Shown: in pieces, positions 1 to 6,118 of the stretch
How the letters are laid out: every line of letters starts with the position of its first letter
Position numbering within the stretch: position 1 is the stretch's first letter
Source: Opitutia bacterium
Lineage (GTDB): Bacteria; Verrucomicrobiota; Verrucomicrobiae; Opitutales; UBA953
Assembly: GCA_947488485.1 (NCBI GenBank)
Contig: CANKZO010000128.1
Coordinates: 1-6,534, forward strand
Direction: 5' to 3'
DNA length: 6,534 nucleotides
Notes under the pieces: generated by a model
Database searches by the model: none
The model's input: the letters and a program-made list of their open reading frames with translations, nothing else
Told to the model about the DNA's origin: nothing
Position numbers and translations under genes: made by a program

Positions 1-9
1 TCCGCCTTC

Positions 10-37
10 TTGCCTCCCCCCGCCCTTCCCCTATTAA
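10..37 (+). promoter_or_regulatory. weak candidate promoter for the thioredoxin-like gene
   Basis: A TTGCCT hexamer (10-15) and a TATTAA hexamer (32-37) are separated by 16 bases. Each matches the sigma-70 consensus at four of six positions. TATTAA lies in the only AT-rich patch of an otherwise C/T-rich leader and ends 12 bases before the ATG at 50. The leader would be very short, in line with the lack of a Shine-Dalgarno sequence. The spacing and the AT patch support it. The weak matches and the window edge limit confidence. Confidence 0.25.
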
Positions 38-49
38 TCCTTCATCCCC

Positions 50-1177
50 ATGCGCGCCCTGCTCCTGCTGCTGCTCTCGGCCACCCTGTCCGCCGCCGGC
101 CTCAAAGTCGGTGATCCCGCCCCGGCCACGCGGCCGGCGACGATGCTCCAAGGCGAGGCGGTGAAAGATTTCAAGAAGGGCGAGGTCTACGTCTTCGAAT
201 GCTGGGCGAGCTGGTGCGGTCCGTGCATCGCGGCGATCCCGCACCTCAACGAGCTGCACAAGCAGATGGGCAAGAAGGGCGTCGTCATCACCGGCGTCAA
301 CGTCTGGGAAAGCGAACGCGACGCGGCCTCGGCCCAGCGCGCCAAGGATTTCCTCCAAGCCCAAGGGAGTAAGATGTCCTATCGCGTGGCCCTCGGCGGC
401 AAGGCCTTCATCAAGGACTGGCTCGAAGCCGCCGAAGTGAACGGCATCCCGCACGCGTTCGTGGTCGCCGATGGCAAGATCGCCTGGACCGGCCACCCCG
501 CGCAGCTCACGGCGGAGATGCTCGGCGACATCCTCACGGGCACGCCCCTCGCCGCCGCGGCGCCGATCGCCGAGAAGATTCCGCAGCGCCGCCTGAGCAA
601 GCCCGCCGTTCCCGCCGGCACCGCGCCGAACGACCCGGAGATGGCCGCCGCCCAGGCGAAACTCGACGCGCTCTCCGAAGCGATGCGCGCCCGCGACTGG
701 GATGCCGCCGAGAAAGCCCTGCCCGCCGCCGCCGGCGTGCTCCCGAAGCCGGAAGGCCAGGAGCTCCGCGATTCCATCGAAGCTCAGATCGGCCTGGCCC
801 GCGGCAAGCCCGCCAAATTCTACGCGCAGCTCCAGAAGCTGGCCGACGAGGAGTTCGACGATCCGGAGGCGCTGAATGAGATCGCCTGGCGCCTGCTCAC
901 GATGAAGGCCTTCGCGCAGAATCCCAACCTGGCGCTCGCCGAGAAGTGCGCGGTGCAGTCGGTGAAGCTCACGAAGGAGGAGCACCCCGACAAGCTCGAC
1001 ACGCTCGCCCGCCTCCGCTGGCTCCAAGGCAAGAAAGAGGAAGCCATCCGCCTGCAGATCAAGTCCGTCGACAAGGCCGAACCCGGCGAGATGAAGGCCG
1101 CCCTCCAGAAGACCCTCGACGCGATGCTCAAAGGCATCCTGCCCCCGGCCGACGACGAAGAAGAACTCGGCCGCTGA
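50..1177 (+). CDS. secreted TlpA-like thioredoxin-fold protein with C-terminal TPR-like region
   Basis: A 375-residue protein probably exported and acting as a thiol-disulfide oxidoreductase outside the cytoplasm. Residues 1-16 are a short signal peptide (MR, six leucines, then small residues) with likely cleavage near A15/A16; there is no lipobox cysteine. A TlpA/redoxin-type thioredoxin domain covers about residues 18-165. Its active site is W55-C56-G57-P58-C59, and P134 in the GIPHAF segment is the expected cis-proline. A proline/alanine-rich linker (about 168-198) leads to an alpha-helical half (about 198-362). Its LNEIAW and LDTLARLRWLQGKKEEAI segments resemble the TPR-like tails of many Verrucomicrobial and Planctomycete thioredoxin proteins. 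The C-terminus is acidic (DDEEE). The ATG at 50 puts the signal peptide at the very N-terminus. No Shine-Dalgarno sequence precedes it. The substrate is unknown. Fold and active site are secure, the tail assignment less so. Confidence 0.9.
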   Translation: MRALLLLLLSATLSAAGLKVGDPAPATRPATMLQGEAVKDFKKGEVYVFECWASWCGPCIAAIPHLNELHKQMGKKGVVITGVNVWESERDAASAQRAKDFLQAQGSKMSYRVALGGKAFIKDWLEAAEVNGIPHAFVVADGKIAWTGHPAQLTAEMLGDILTGTPLAAAAPIAEKIPQRRLSKPAVPAGTAPNDPEMAAAQAKLDALSEAMRARDWDAAEKALPAAAGVLPKPEGQELRDSIEAQIGLARGKPAKFYAQLQKLADEEFDDPEALNEIAWRLLTMKAFAQNPNLALAEKCAVQSVKLTKEEHPDKLDTLARLRWLQGKKEEAIRLQIKSVDKAEPGEMKAALQKTLDAMLKGILPPADDEEELGR

Positions 1178-1193
1178 ACGCATTATCCCGGGC

Positions 1194-1222
1194 TTGATCT
1201 GGGCCTCCGGGCCTCTGGTCAA
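1194..1222 (+). terminator. imperfect hairpin with UCCG tetraloop, possible terminator
   Basis: The left arm TTGATCTGGGCC (1194-1205) pairs with GGCCTCTGGTCAA (1210-1222) around a TCCG loop. The stem has 11 pairs (two G-T), one T-T mismatch and one bulged T. C(UCCG)G belongs to the exceptionally stable UNCG tetraloop family. The hairpin begins 17 bases after the stop codon of the thioredoxin-like gene, where a terminator or 3'-end stabiliser would sit. No T-run follows, so intrinsic termination is doubtful. Confidence 0.35.
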
Positions 1223-1244
1223 CTAAGCCTCTCTGCATAGCCCC

Positions 1245-1272
1245 CATACTCCATACTCAATACTCCATACTC
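1245..1272 (+). repeat. 7-bp tandem repeat, four copies
   Basis: Four contiguous heptamers lie at 1245-1251, 1252-1258, 1259-1265 and 1266-1272. Three read CATACTC and the third reads AATACTC. The array ends four bases before the ATG at 1277, inside the leader or promoter of the Tat lipoprotein gene. Each unit carries CATACT, a four-of-six match to a -10 hexamer. The repeat is directly visible. Any regulatory role is inference. Confidence 0.9.
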
Positions 1273-1276
1273 TCGT

Positions 1277-2539
1277 ATGTTAGACCGCCGCGACTTCCTG
1301 AAACTCTCCGCCCTCGCCTCGCTCGGCGCGCTCGCCGGCTGCGCGACCACGCCGGCATCCGCCCGCATCCGCCCGATCACGCGCGGTCCGAAATTCCACT
1401 GGCGGGGCTACTACGATAAGTTCCTGTTCTCGGCCGACGACCGCTTCGTGCTCGCGAACGAAGTCGACTTCGAAGGCCGCTCGCCGACGAAGGCCGACTC
1501 GATCCGCGTCGGGATGGTCGACACGCAGGACGGCGACCGCTGGATCGACCTGGGCGGCTCCAACGCCTGGAACTGGCAGCAGGGCTGCATGCTCCAATGG
1601 GTCCCGGGCTCGGACCGCGACGTGGCCTGGAACGACCGCGAAGGCGGCCAGTTCGTGACGCGCGTTCTCGACGTGAAGTCCGGCCGCACGCGCACCCTGC
1701 CCCATCCTTTCTATACGTTCAGTCCGGACGGCAAGACGGCCTTCGCGCCGGACTTCGGCCGGCTCGACGTCACCCGCCCGGGCTACGGCTACGCGACGGG
1801 CGCGGAACGCGATATCTGGAAACTGCGAAAGACGCCCGACGACGTCGGCATCTGGCGCATGGACATGGCCACGGGCCAGCAACGCCTGCTCTTCTCCCTC
1901 GCCGAAGCGGCGAAGATCCCCTTCACGGGTCCTTCGGCCGCGGCCTTCAAGCCGGACTCGGTCCATTGGTTCAACCACCTGCTCTGCAACACCGACGGCA
2001 CCCGCCTCTTCTTCCTCCACCGCTGGCGGACCCCAGGTGACAAGGCAGGCTTCCGTACGCGCGCGCTGACGATCGATGTCAACGGCGGCAAGGTCCACGT
2101 GATGGACCCCAACGGCGGCACCTCGCACTTCGTCTGGCGCGATCCGCAGCACATCTTCGCCTGGGCCTGGCACCCGTCCCACGGCGAACGCTTCTACGTC
2201 TATAAGGACCTCTCCGACGAGGTCACGGTCGTGGGTAAAGACAAGATGCCGAACAACGGCCACAACACCTACCTGCCGAACACGAACAACGAGTGGGTCC
2301 TTAACGATACCTACCCGCAGGGACCGGAGAAGCTGCAGCGTCCTTACGTCTACCATATCCCGACGGACCGCCGGATCGAGGTCGGGGCCTTCCCGACCAT
2401 CGCCGCCATCAACGGCAAGGAATGGCGCTGCGATACGCACCCCTCCGCGAGCCGCAGCGGCCGGCAGTTCTGCTTCGACTCCGCCCACGCCGGCGGCCGC
2501 CAGGTCTACGTGGCCGATATCGCCGGGCTGCTGGGCTGA
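1277..2539 (+). CDS. Tat-exported lipoprotein, oligogalacturonate-lyase-like beta-propeller
   Basis: A 420-residue protein with a twin-arginine signal (R4-R5-D6-F7-L8-K9), a hydrophobic stretch and a lipobox L19-A20-G21-C22. It should be exported folded and lipid-anchored at C22. The mature part looks like a WD40/PD40-type propeller. It shows repeated blades such as TFSPDGKTAF, IWRMDMATGQQRLL, RFYVYKD and the final HPSASRSGRQ...GGRQVYVADI. The overall pattern (QGCMLQW, RPGYGY, HWFNHLLCNTDG, AWAWHPSHGERF, NGHNTYLP, EWRCDTHP) matches secreted Verrucomicrobial and Planctomycete proteins often labelled oligogalacturonate-lyase-like. Several conserved histidines could bind metal, but I cannot assign an active site, so pectin-fragment cleavage is only a possibility. 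In-frame TAG at 1238-1240 bounds the start, and the ATG at 1277 places the Tat motif correctly. It probably has its own promoter. Confidence 0.75.
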   Translation: MLDRRDFLKLSALASLGALAGCATTPASARIRPITRGPKFHWRGYYDKFLFSADDRFVLANEVDFEGRSPTKADSIRVGMVDTQDGDRWIDLGGSNAWNWQQGCMLQWVPGSDRDVAWNDREGGQFVTRVLDVKSGRTRTLPHPFYTFSPDGKTAFAPDFGRLDVTRPGYGYATGAERDIWKLRKTPDDVGIWRMDMATGQQRLLFSLAEAAKIPFTGPSAAAFKPDSVHWFNHLLCNTDGTRLFFLHRWRTPGDKAGFRTRALTIDVNGGKVHVMDPNGGTSHFVWRDPQHIFAWAWHPSHGERFYVYKDLSDEVTVVGKDKMPNNGHNTYLPNTNNEWVLNDTYPQGPEKLQRPYVYHIPTDRRIEVGAFPTIAAINGKEWRCDTHPSASRSGRQFCFDSAHAGGRQVYVADIAGLLG

Positions 2540-2541
2540 GC

Positions 2542-2559
2542 CCGTCACGGGACCGTCAC
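2542..2559 (+). promoter_or_regulatory. Pho-box-like direct repeat upstream of the polyphosphate enzyme gene
   Basis: CCGTCAC occurs at 2542-2548 and again at 2553-2559, separated by GGGA, giving an 11-bp period. The PhoB binding site (Pho box) is known as two 7-bp repeats close to CTGTCAT or CTGTCAC with a 4-bp spacer. Each copy here differs from CTGTCAC only at the second base. The repeat ends 47 bases before the phosphotransferase ATG. The spacer is G-rich rather than A/T-rich, which weakens the match. Binding by a PhoB-type regulator is inference. Confidence 0.35.
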
Positions 2560-2569
2560 TCAATCGCGC

Positions 2570-2598
2570 TTCCCATCCGCGATGGGGGCCTGCATAGT
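2570..2598 (+). promoter_or_regulatory. weak candidate promoter for the polyphosphate:AMP phosphotransferase gene
   Basis: TTCCCA (2570-2575) and CATAGT (2593-2598) are 17 bases apart. Each matches sigma-70 consensus at four of six positions. CATAGT ends eight bases before the ATG at 2607, so the transcript would be almost leaderless. The Pho-box-like repeat would then lie about 45-65 bp upstream of the transcription start, a position usable by an activator. Confidence 0.22.
2572..2586. other. short perfect inverted repeat between the propeller and phosphotransferase genes
   Basis: CCCATC (2572-2577) and GATGGG (2581-2586) form a perfect 6-bp stem around a CGC loop. The stem can extend by two T-G wobble pairs on the + strand. 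It lies 32 bases after the propeller gene's stop and 20 bases before the next ATG. No T-run follows. It could be a weak terminator, an RNA hairpin or a protein-binding palindrome. Confidence 0.35.
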
Positions 2599-2606
2599 CG
2601 CTTCCG

Positions 2607-4031
2607 ATGGCCACCCGCAGCGTCCTTGAGCGATCCCGCTCCGCCCTCCACCTCCGCCTCCTGGCGGCCCAGCGCCGCCTCGCGGCCAAGCAGTATGGCG
2701 CGATCATCGTCATCGGCGGCAACGACCGCCTCGCGGCCTCCGAACTCGCCAACCAGCTCACGGAATGGTTCGATGCCCGCACGGTGCGCGTCTGCGCGCC
2801 CGACGCGGCCTCCGCCGAAGGCCGGCCTTTCCTCTGGCCCTACTGGCAGGAGGTGCCGGCCAAAGGCCGCATGACCATCGTCGTGGGCGACTGGCTCACG
2901 CGCACGACGCTCGAAGCCGCGCGCGATGAACTGTCCGGCGAGCCCCTGCGCGCCCGCCTGAAATCCCTGCGCACGTTCGAAGAGCTGCTCGCGGCCGACG
3001 GCACGTCGGTCGTGAAGATCTGGCTGGAGACGCCGGAGAAGTCCCTGCGCCGACGCCTTAGCGAAGCCGAAGACACCGACGCCGAAGGCTGGGTCGTCAG
3101 CCCCGACGACCTGCTGCTCGCCAAGAAGAGCAGCCTTAACCTCGCCCGCGAACTCCGCGCGCAAGGCAGCGGCAAGAATCTTCCCTGGAAAGTCGTCATC
3201 GCCGGCGCCGAGACGAAGCTCCGCGACCTGCACGCGGGCCTCGCTATCGCCGCCCAGCTCGGCCAAGCCTCGCGCCGTCGCGCCGCCGCCAAGGCCAAGA
3301 AGCCGGGGTCGCGTCCACGCGGCCTGCTCGAAAGCGCCGCGCCCCACCCGACCCTCGACAAGAAAGCCTACAGCCAGCAGATGGCGAAGCTGCAGATTCG
3401 CCTAGGCCGGCTGACACGCCTCGCTCATACGCAAGGGCTGTCGACGGTGGTCGTACTCGAAGGCCCCGACGCCGCCGGCAAAGGCGGCGCGATCCGCCGC
3501 CTCTGCGGCCTCCTCGACGCTGCGCATTATCAGGTCTACCCGACGCCGGCCCCGACGCCCGAAGAAAAGGCCCGCCACTATCTCTGGCGCTTCTGGAACA
3601 AGGTACCCGCGCCCGGCCGCCTCGCGGTCTTCGATCGCTCCTGGTTCGGTCGCGTGATGGTCGAACGCGTCGAGGGCTTCGCGCAGGACGCCGAGTGGGC
3701 CCGCGCCTACGCCGAGATCAACGATTTCGAAGCCCGCCTCGCCGAGGCCGGCATGGTGGTGCTCAAGGTCTGGATCAATATCTCGAAGGAAGAACAGCTG
3801 CGCCGCTTCCACGCCCGCGAGGATTCCCCGCACAAGCGTCATAAGATGACGGCGGAGGATTACCGCAACCGGAAGAAGTGGGACGCGAACCTGCGCGCGG
3901 CCGAAGACATGATCGCTCGCACCGACACGCCGCACGCCCCCTGGGTGGTCGTCTCTGCTGACGATAAGCGCTACGCCCGCGTGGCGACCCTCAAGGCTGT
4001 CTGCCGCGCGCTTTCCGACCGTCTCGACTAA
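2607..4031 (+). CDS. pap: polyphosphate:AMP phosphotransferase, two PPK2 domains (class II PPK2)
   Basis: A 474-residue cytoplasmic enzyme expected to transfer phosphate from polyphosphate to AMP, making ADP. It has the tandem PPK2 layout of class II enzymes. The C-terminal domain (about 255-474) is intact: Walker A G286-P-D-A-A-G-K292-G-G, the FDRSW segment (F342-W346) followed by VERVEGF, and a lid-like stretch around 397-423 ending in AEDYRNR. The N-terminal domain (about 10-220) keeps the family outline (TEWFDAR, LWPYWQEVPAKGR, LRTFEELLAADG, LPWKVV). Its P-loop is replaced by GGNDRLAASE (37-46), without the glycine-lysine pair, and the DRSW-type segment reads GDWLT (94-98). It is therefore probably non-catalytic. 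A basic linker (222-238) joins the domains. In-frame TAG at 2595-2597 makes the ATG at 2607 the first usable start. The 3' end overlaps the converging mutY gene by 41 bp. Confidence 0.92.
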   Translation: MATRSVLERSRSALHLRLLAAQRRLAAKQYGAIIVIGGNDRLAASELANQLTEWFDARTVRVCAPDAASAEGRPFLWPYWQEVPAKGRMTIVVGDWLTRTTLEAARDELSGEPLRARLKSLRTFEELLAADGTSVVKIWLETPEKSLRRRLSEAEDTDAEGWVVSPDDLLLAKKSSLNLARELRAQGSGKNLPWKVVIAGAETKLRDLHAGLAIAAQLGQASRRRAAAKAKKPGSRPRGLLESAAPHPTLDKKAYSQQMAKLQIRLGRLTRLAHTQGLSTVVVLEGPDAAGKGGAIRRLCGLLDAAHYQVYPTPAPTPEEKARHYLWRFWNKVPAPGRLAVFDRSWFGRVMVERVEGFAQDAEWARAYAEINDFEARLAEAGMVVLKVWINISKEEQLRRFHAREDSPHKRHKMTAEDYRNRKKWDANLRAAEDMIARTDTPHAPWVVVSADDKRYARVATLKAVCRALSDRLD

Positions 4032-5058
4032 GCCACTCGCCGAGCCAACGGCGATGCGGCCCGCTCAGCGCGGCTCCGTCCAGGTCCGCCGCGTCGACCC
4101 ACTCGAGTTCCGCATCCTTCGCCCAGCGACGCAGATCCGCCGCCTTGGGTTCGAGCGCATAAAGTTTCTCTTCGTAGGTGACGCTACCGATGGTCCGTCT
4201 CCGCACGAGCGCCGGCCCCTCAGCCGAAGAGAGGCCTAAGGACGCTACGACAGGAATCTCTGCCATGCCGGCGAGGCGCTTGGCCGCGGGCGGATTCCGC
4301 CGCAAGAGCACCTTGCCAGCCCGGATGACCAACGCGCGATCCACGGCCGCCTCCTTCCGCTCCTTGGAGACGAAACGCGGCAACGTAGCGGCATCGCCTT
4401 TGGCTTTGGCGTCGCACCATTCCGCCAACGGGCAGCGGCCGCAATCCGGCACGCCTTTGCGACAGACGGTCGCACCCAACTCCATCATGGCCTGATTGAA
4501 ATCGCCGGGGTGCTTGGGATCGACGAGCTCGTCCGCCCGCTCGGTGAAGAGCTTCGCCGCCGAAGAGGCATCGCGCAGCTTGGCCCGGACGCCATCCAGC
4601 CGGGCGAGCACGCGCACGACGTTGCCGTCGACGACCGCGACGGGCTCGTCGAAAGCGATGCTGGCGATCGCGGCGGCGGTATAAGGCCCGACGCCCTTGA
4701 ATTCACGCCACTCGGCGGCGGTGCGGGGCGGACGCGGCAAGGCCGCCACCTGACGCGCCAAGGCGAGCAGATTGCGGGCGCGCGAATAGTAACCCAGCCC
4801 GGCCCAGAGGGCCATGACCTCGGCTTCCTCCGCCCGAGCGAGCTCCGGGAAGTCGGGCCACTTGGCGGTCCAGCGTTCGAAATACGGGATGACGGTCGCG
4901 ATCTGGGTCTGCTGGCACATCAGCTCCGAGACCACGGTGCGGTAGGCCGAGACTTCCTCCCGCCACGGCATGGGTCGTCGATGCCTGCCAAACCAAGCCA
5001 GCAGGGCCCGCCGCATCGCCGGGATGCGGTCTGGACGGGTGGTCTGGGCGGGTGGCAT
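3991..5058 (-). CDS. mutY: A/G-specific adenine DNA glycosylase MutY
   Basis: A 355-residue base-excision-repair enzyme that removes adenine mispaired with 8-oxoguanine or guanine. Visible features: SELMCQQTQ with catalytic glutamate E45, WAGLGYYSRARN (85-96), a helix-hairpin-helix KGVGPYTAAAI with Y126 where endonuclease III has lysine, and VVDGNVVRVLAR with catalytic aspartate D144. Cysteines C199, C206, C209 and C215 have the C-X6-C-X2-C-X5-C spacing of the [4Fe-4S] cluster. A NUDIX-like C-terminal domain (about 238-343) should read 8-oxoguanine, but its FSH-type loop is V293-T294-Y295. I chose the ATG at 5056-5058 because it gives the family's usual N-terminus and length (E. coli about 350). 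ATG at 5014-5016 is an alternative; ATG at 5104-5106 would overlap the rnhC start. The last 12 residues are basic and lie inside the pap gene. It is divergent from rnhC. Confidence 0.93.
   Translation of the reverse strand: MPPAQTTRPDRIPAMRRALLAWFGRHRRPMPWREEVSAYRTVVSELMCQQTQIATVIPYFERWTAKWPDFPELARAEEAEVMALWAGLGYYSRARNLLALARQVAALPRPPRTAAEWREFKGVGPYTAAAIASIAFDEPVAVVDGNVVRVLARLDGVRAKLRDASSAAKLFTERADELVDPKHPGDFNQAMMELGATVCRKGVPDCGRCPLAEWCDAKAKGDAATLPRFVSKERKEAAVDRALVIRAGKVLLRRNPPAAKRLAGMAEIPVVASLGLSSAEGPALVRRRTIGSVTYEEKLYALEPKAADLRRWAKDAELEWVDAADLDGAALSGPHRRWLGEWLSRDGRKARGRQP
4037..4054 (+). terminator. hairpin just after the phosphotransferase stop, inside mutY
   Basis: TCGCCG (4037-4042) and CGGCGA (4049-4054) form a perfect 6-bp stem with an AGCCAA loop, starting five bases after the pap stop codon. 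The position suits a transcript end, but no T-run follows and the DNA also encodes the MutY C-terminus, so the symmetry may be chance in GC-rich coding sequence. Confidence 0.22.
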
Positions 5059-5104
5059 GGATGGGGCTGGATTCGTGGGCCAACTCGGGTAGACCTTGGG
5101 ACTC

Positions 5105-6115
5105 ATGGCACGAAAGGCAAAGCAGGACTCCGACGACGAGCCGAAGAAAGTGGCGATGCACACGCTGAAGCTCGACGCTGCCCAGGCCGCGAAGCTCCGC
5201 ACGATCCTGGTCGCCAAGGGCTGGGTCTCCTTCCCCGTCGACCACGCCGCCTTCGCTTTCAAGGGCGAGAACCTGAACATCGTCCACTACAAGTCCGGCA
5301 AGTGCGTCATCTCGGGCAAGGGCACCGAAGACTTCGTGAAGTTCACGCTGGAACCCGACGTGACGGGCCAGGCGGTCCTCGGTTACGAAGCCGAGAACAA
5401 TCCGGAGTGGTTCGAAGAACACGCCGGCCTCGACGAATCCGGCAAGGGCGACCTCTTCGGCCCGGTGGTCTCGGCCTGCGTCATCGCGACGGGCGAGATG
5501 ACCCGCGAGTGGATCGACCTGGGCATCAAGGATTCGAAGAAGCTCACCGACACGAAGATCGCCGAACTCGACCGCATCATCCGCTCCACCCCGGGCGTGG
5601 CGGTGAAGACGACGTTCATGCGCATGGCGAAGTATAACGAGCTGCACTCGCGCTTCGGCAAGAACCTGAACCGCCTGCTGGGCTGGATGCACGCGACGTC
5701 GTGCGAAGAAGCCCTCAAGGATTTCGAACTACAGCACCAGCGTCGCCCGAAGTGGGGCCTGCTCGACCAATTCTCCGAAGAACCGCTCGTACAGAAGGAG
5801 CTCGCCCGCAAGGGCGTCGAGTTCGACCTGCGCATGCGGACCAAGGCCGAATCCGACCCGGTCGTCGCGGCCGCCTCGATCGTCGCCCGCGCGGCCTTCG
5901 TCCGTGAGATCGACCGGCTGTCCCAGGACGGCGGCGTGCAACTGCCCAAGGGCTCCGGCTCCGAAGCCAAGAACGCCGGCATCGAACTCGTCGGCCGTCT
6001 CGGCCCGGCGATCCTGGTCAATTTCGCGAAGCTCCACTTCAAGACGGCCTACGAGGTCCGTGGGCTCGAGCCGCCGGAATCCAAACCGTTCGTCCGCCGC
6101 AAGAAGGCGGAATAA
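5105..6115 (+). CDS. rnhC: ribonuclease HIII
   Basis: A 336-residue endonuclease of the type 2 RNase H family that cleaves RNA in RNA-DNA hybrids, such as R-loops and primer remnants. The N-terminal part (about 18-88) is the TBP-like substrate-binding domain typical of RNase HIII, with NIVHYKSGKCVISGKG (58-73) as its signature. The catalytic domain starts at GLDESGKGDLFGPVV; the GKGD form distinguishes HIII from HII. The probable DEDE catalytic set is D110, E111, D221 (LLDQF) and E249 (KAES), followed by VAAASIVAR. KDSKKL (142-147) and NFAKLHFKT (306-314) also fit. The C-terminus is basic (FVRRKKAE). The start is the ATG at 5105; an in-frame TTG at 5096 would add three residues and is less likely. 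Only GGG (5098-5100) resembles a ribosome binding site. The stop is followed by one codon and then the rnhB start, so co-translation is likely. Confidence 0.94.
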   Translation: MARKAKQDSDDEPKKVAMHTLKLDAAQAAKLRTILVAKGWVSFPVDHAAFAFKGENLNIVHYKSGKCVISGKGTEDFVKFTLEPDVTGQAVLGYEAENNPEWFEEHAGLDESGKGDLFGPVVSACVIATGEMTREWIDLGIKDSKKLTDTKIAELDRIIRSTPGVAVKTTFMRMAKYNELHSRFGKNLNRLLGWMHATSCEEALKDFELQHQRRPKWGLLDQFSEEPLVQKELARKGVEFDLRMRTKAESDPVVAAASIVARAAFVREIDRLSQDGGVQLPKGSGSEAKNAGIELVGRLGPAILVNFAKLHFKTAYEVRGLEPPESKPFVRRKKAE

Positions 6116-6118
6116 GCC

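Noticed and set aside
1..49. pyrimidine-rich tract as a triplex-forming or special structural element
   Set aside because: Seven purines interrupt it and it is cut by the window edge; C/T-rich leaders also precede other starts here, so it needs no special explanation.
1187..1211. CCCGG...CCGGG inverted repeat as a terminator
   Set aside because: The 5-bp stem has a long loop and competes with the better UCCG-capped hairpin at 1194-1222.
2541..2551. CCCGTCACGGG palindrome as an independent operator
   Set aside because: The centre is a single base, so only four pairs could form as a hairpin, and the same bases are better explained by the CCGTCAC direct repeat.
1280..2782. 500-codon open frame on the - strand across the propeller gene and into pap
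   Set aside because: Its translation is Arg/Ala/Val/Gly-rich with no recognisable domain, while the + strand carries two clear protein families over the same bases. Long antisense open frames are expected in GC-rich coding DNA.
5059..5280. N-terminal extension of MutY up to 5280
   Set aside because: The extra 74 residues lie antisense to the conserved N-terminal domain of RNase HIII, resemble no MutY sequence, and make the protein far longer than its family.
4510..5637. 375-codon open frame on the + strand over mutY and rnhC
   Set aside because: It is antisense to mutY and a shifted frame of rnhC, with a low-complexity Arg/Gly-rich product.
4703..5692. 329-codon open frame on the - strand spanning mutY and rnhC
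   Set aside because: It is out of frame with mutY and antisense to rnhC, both of which have intact catalytic motifs. No domain is visible in it.
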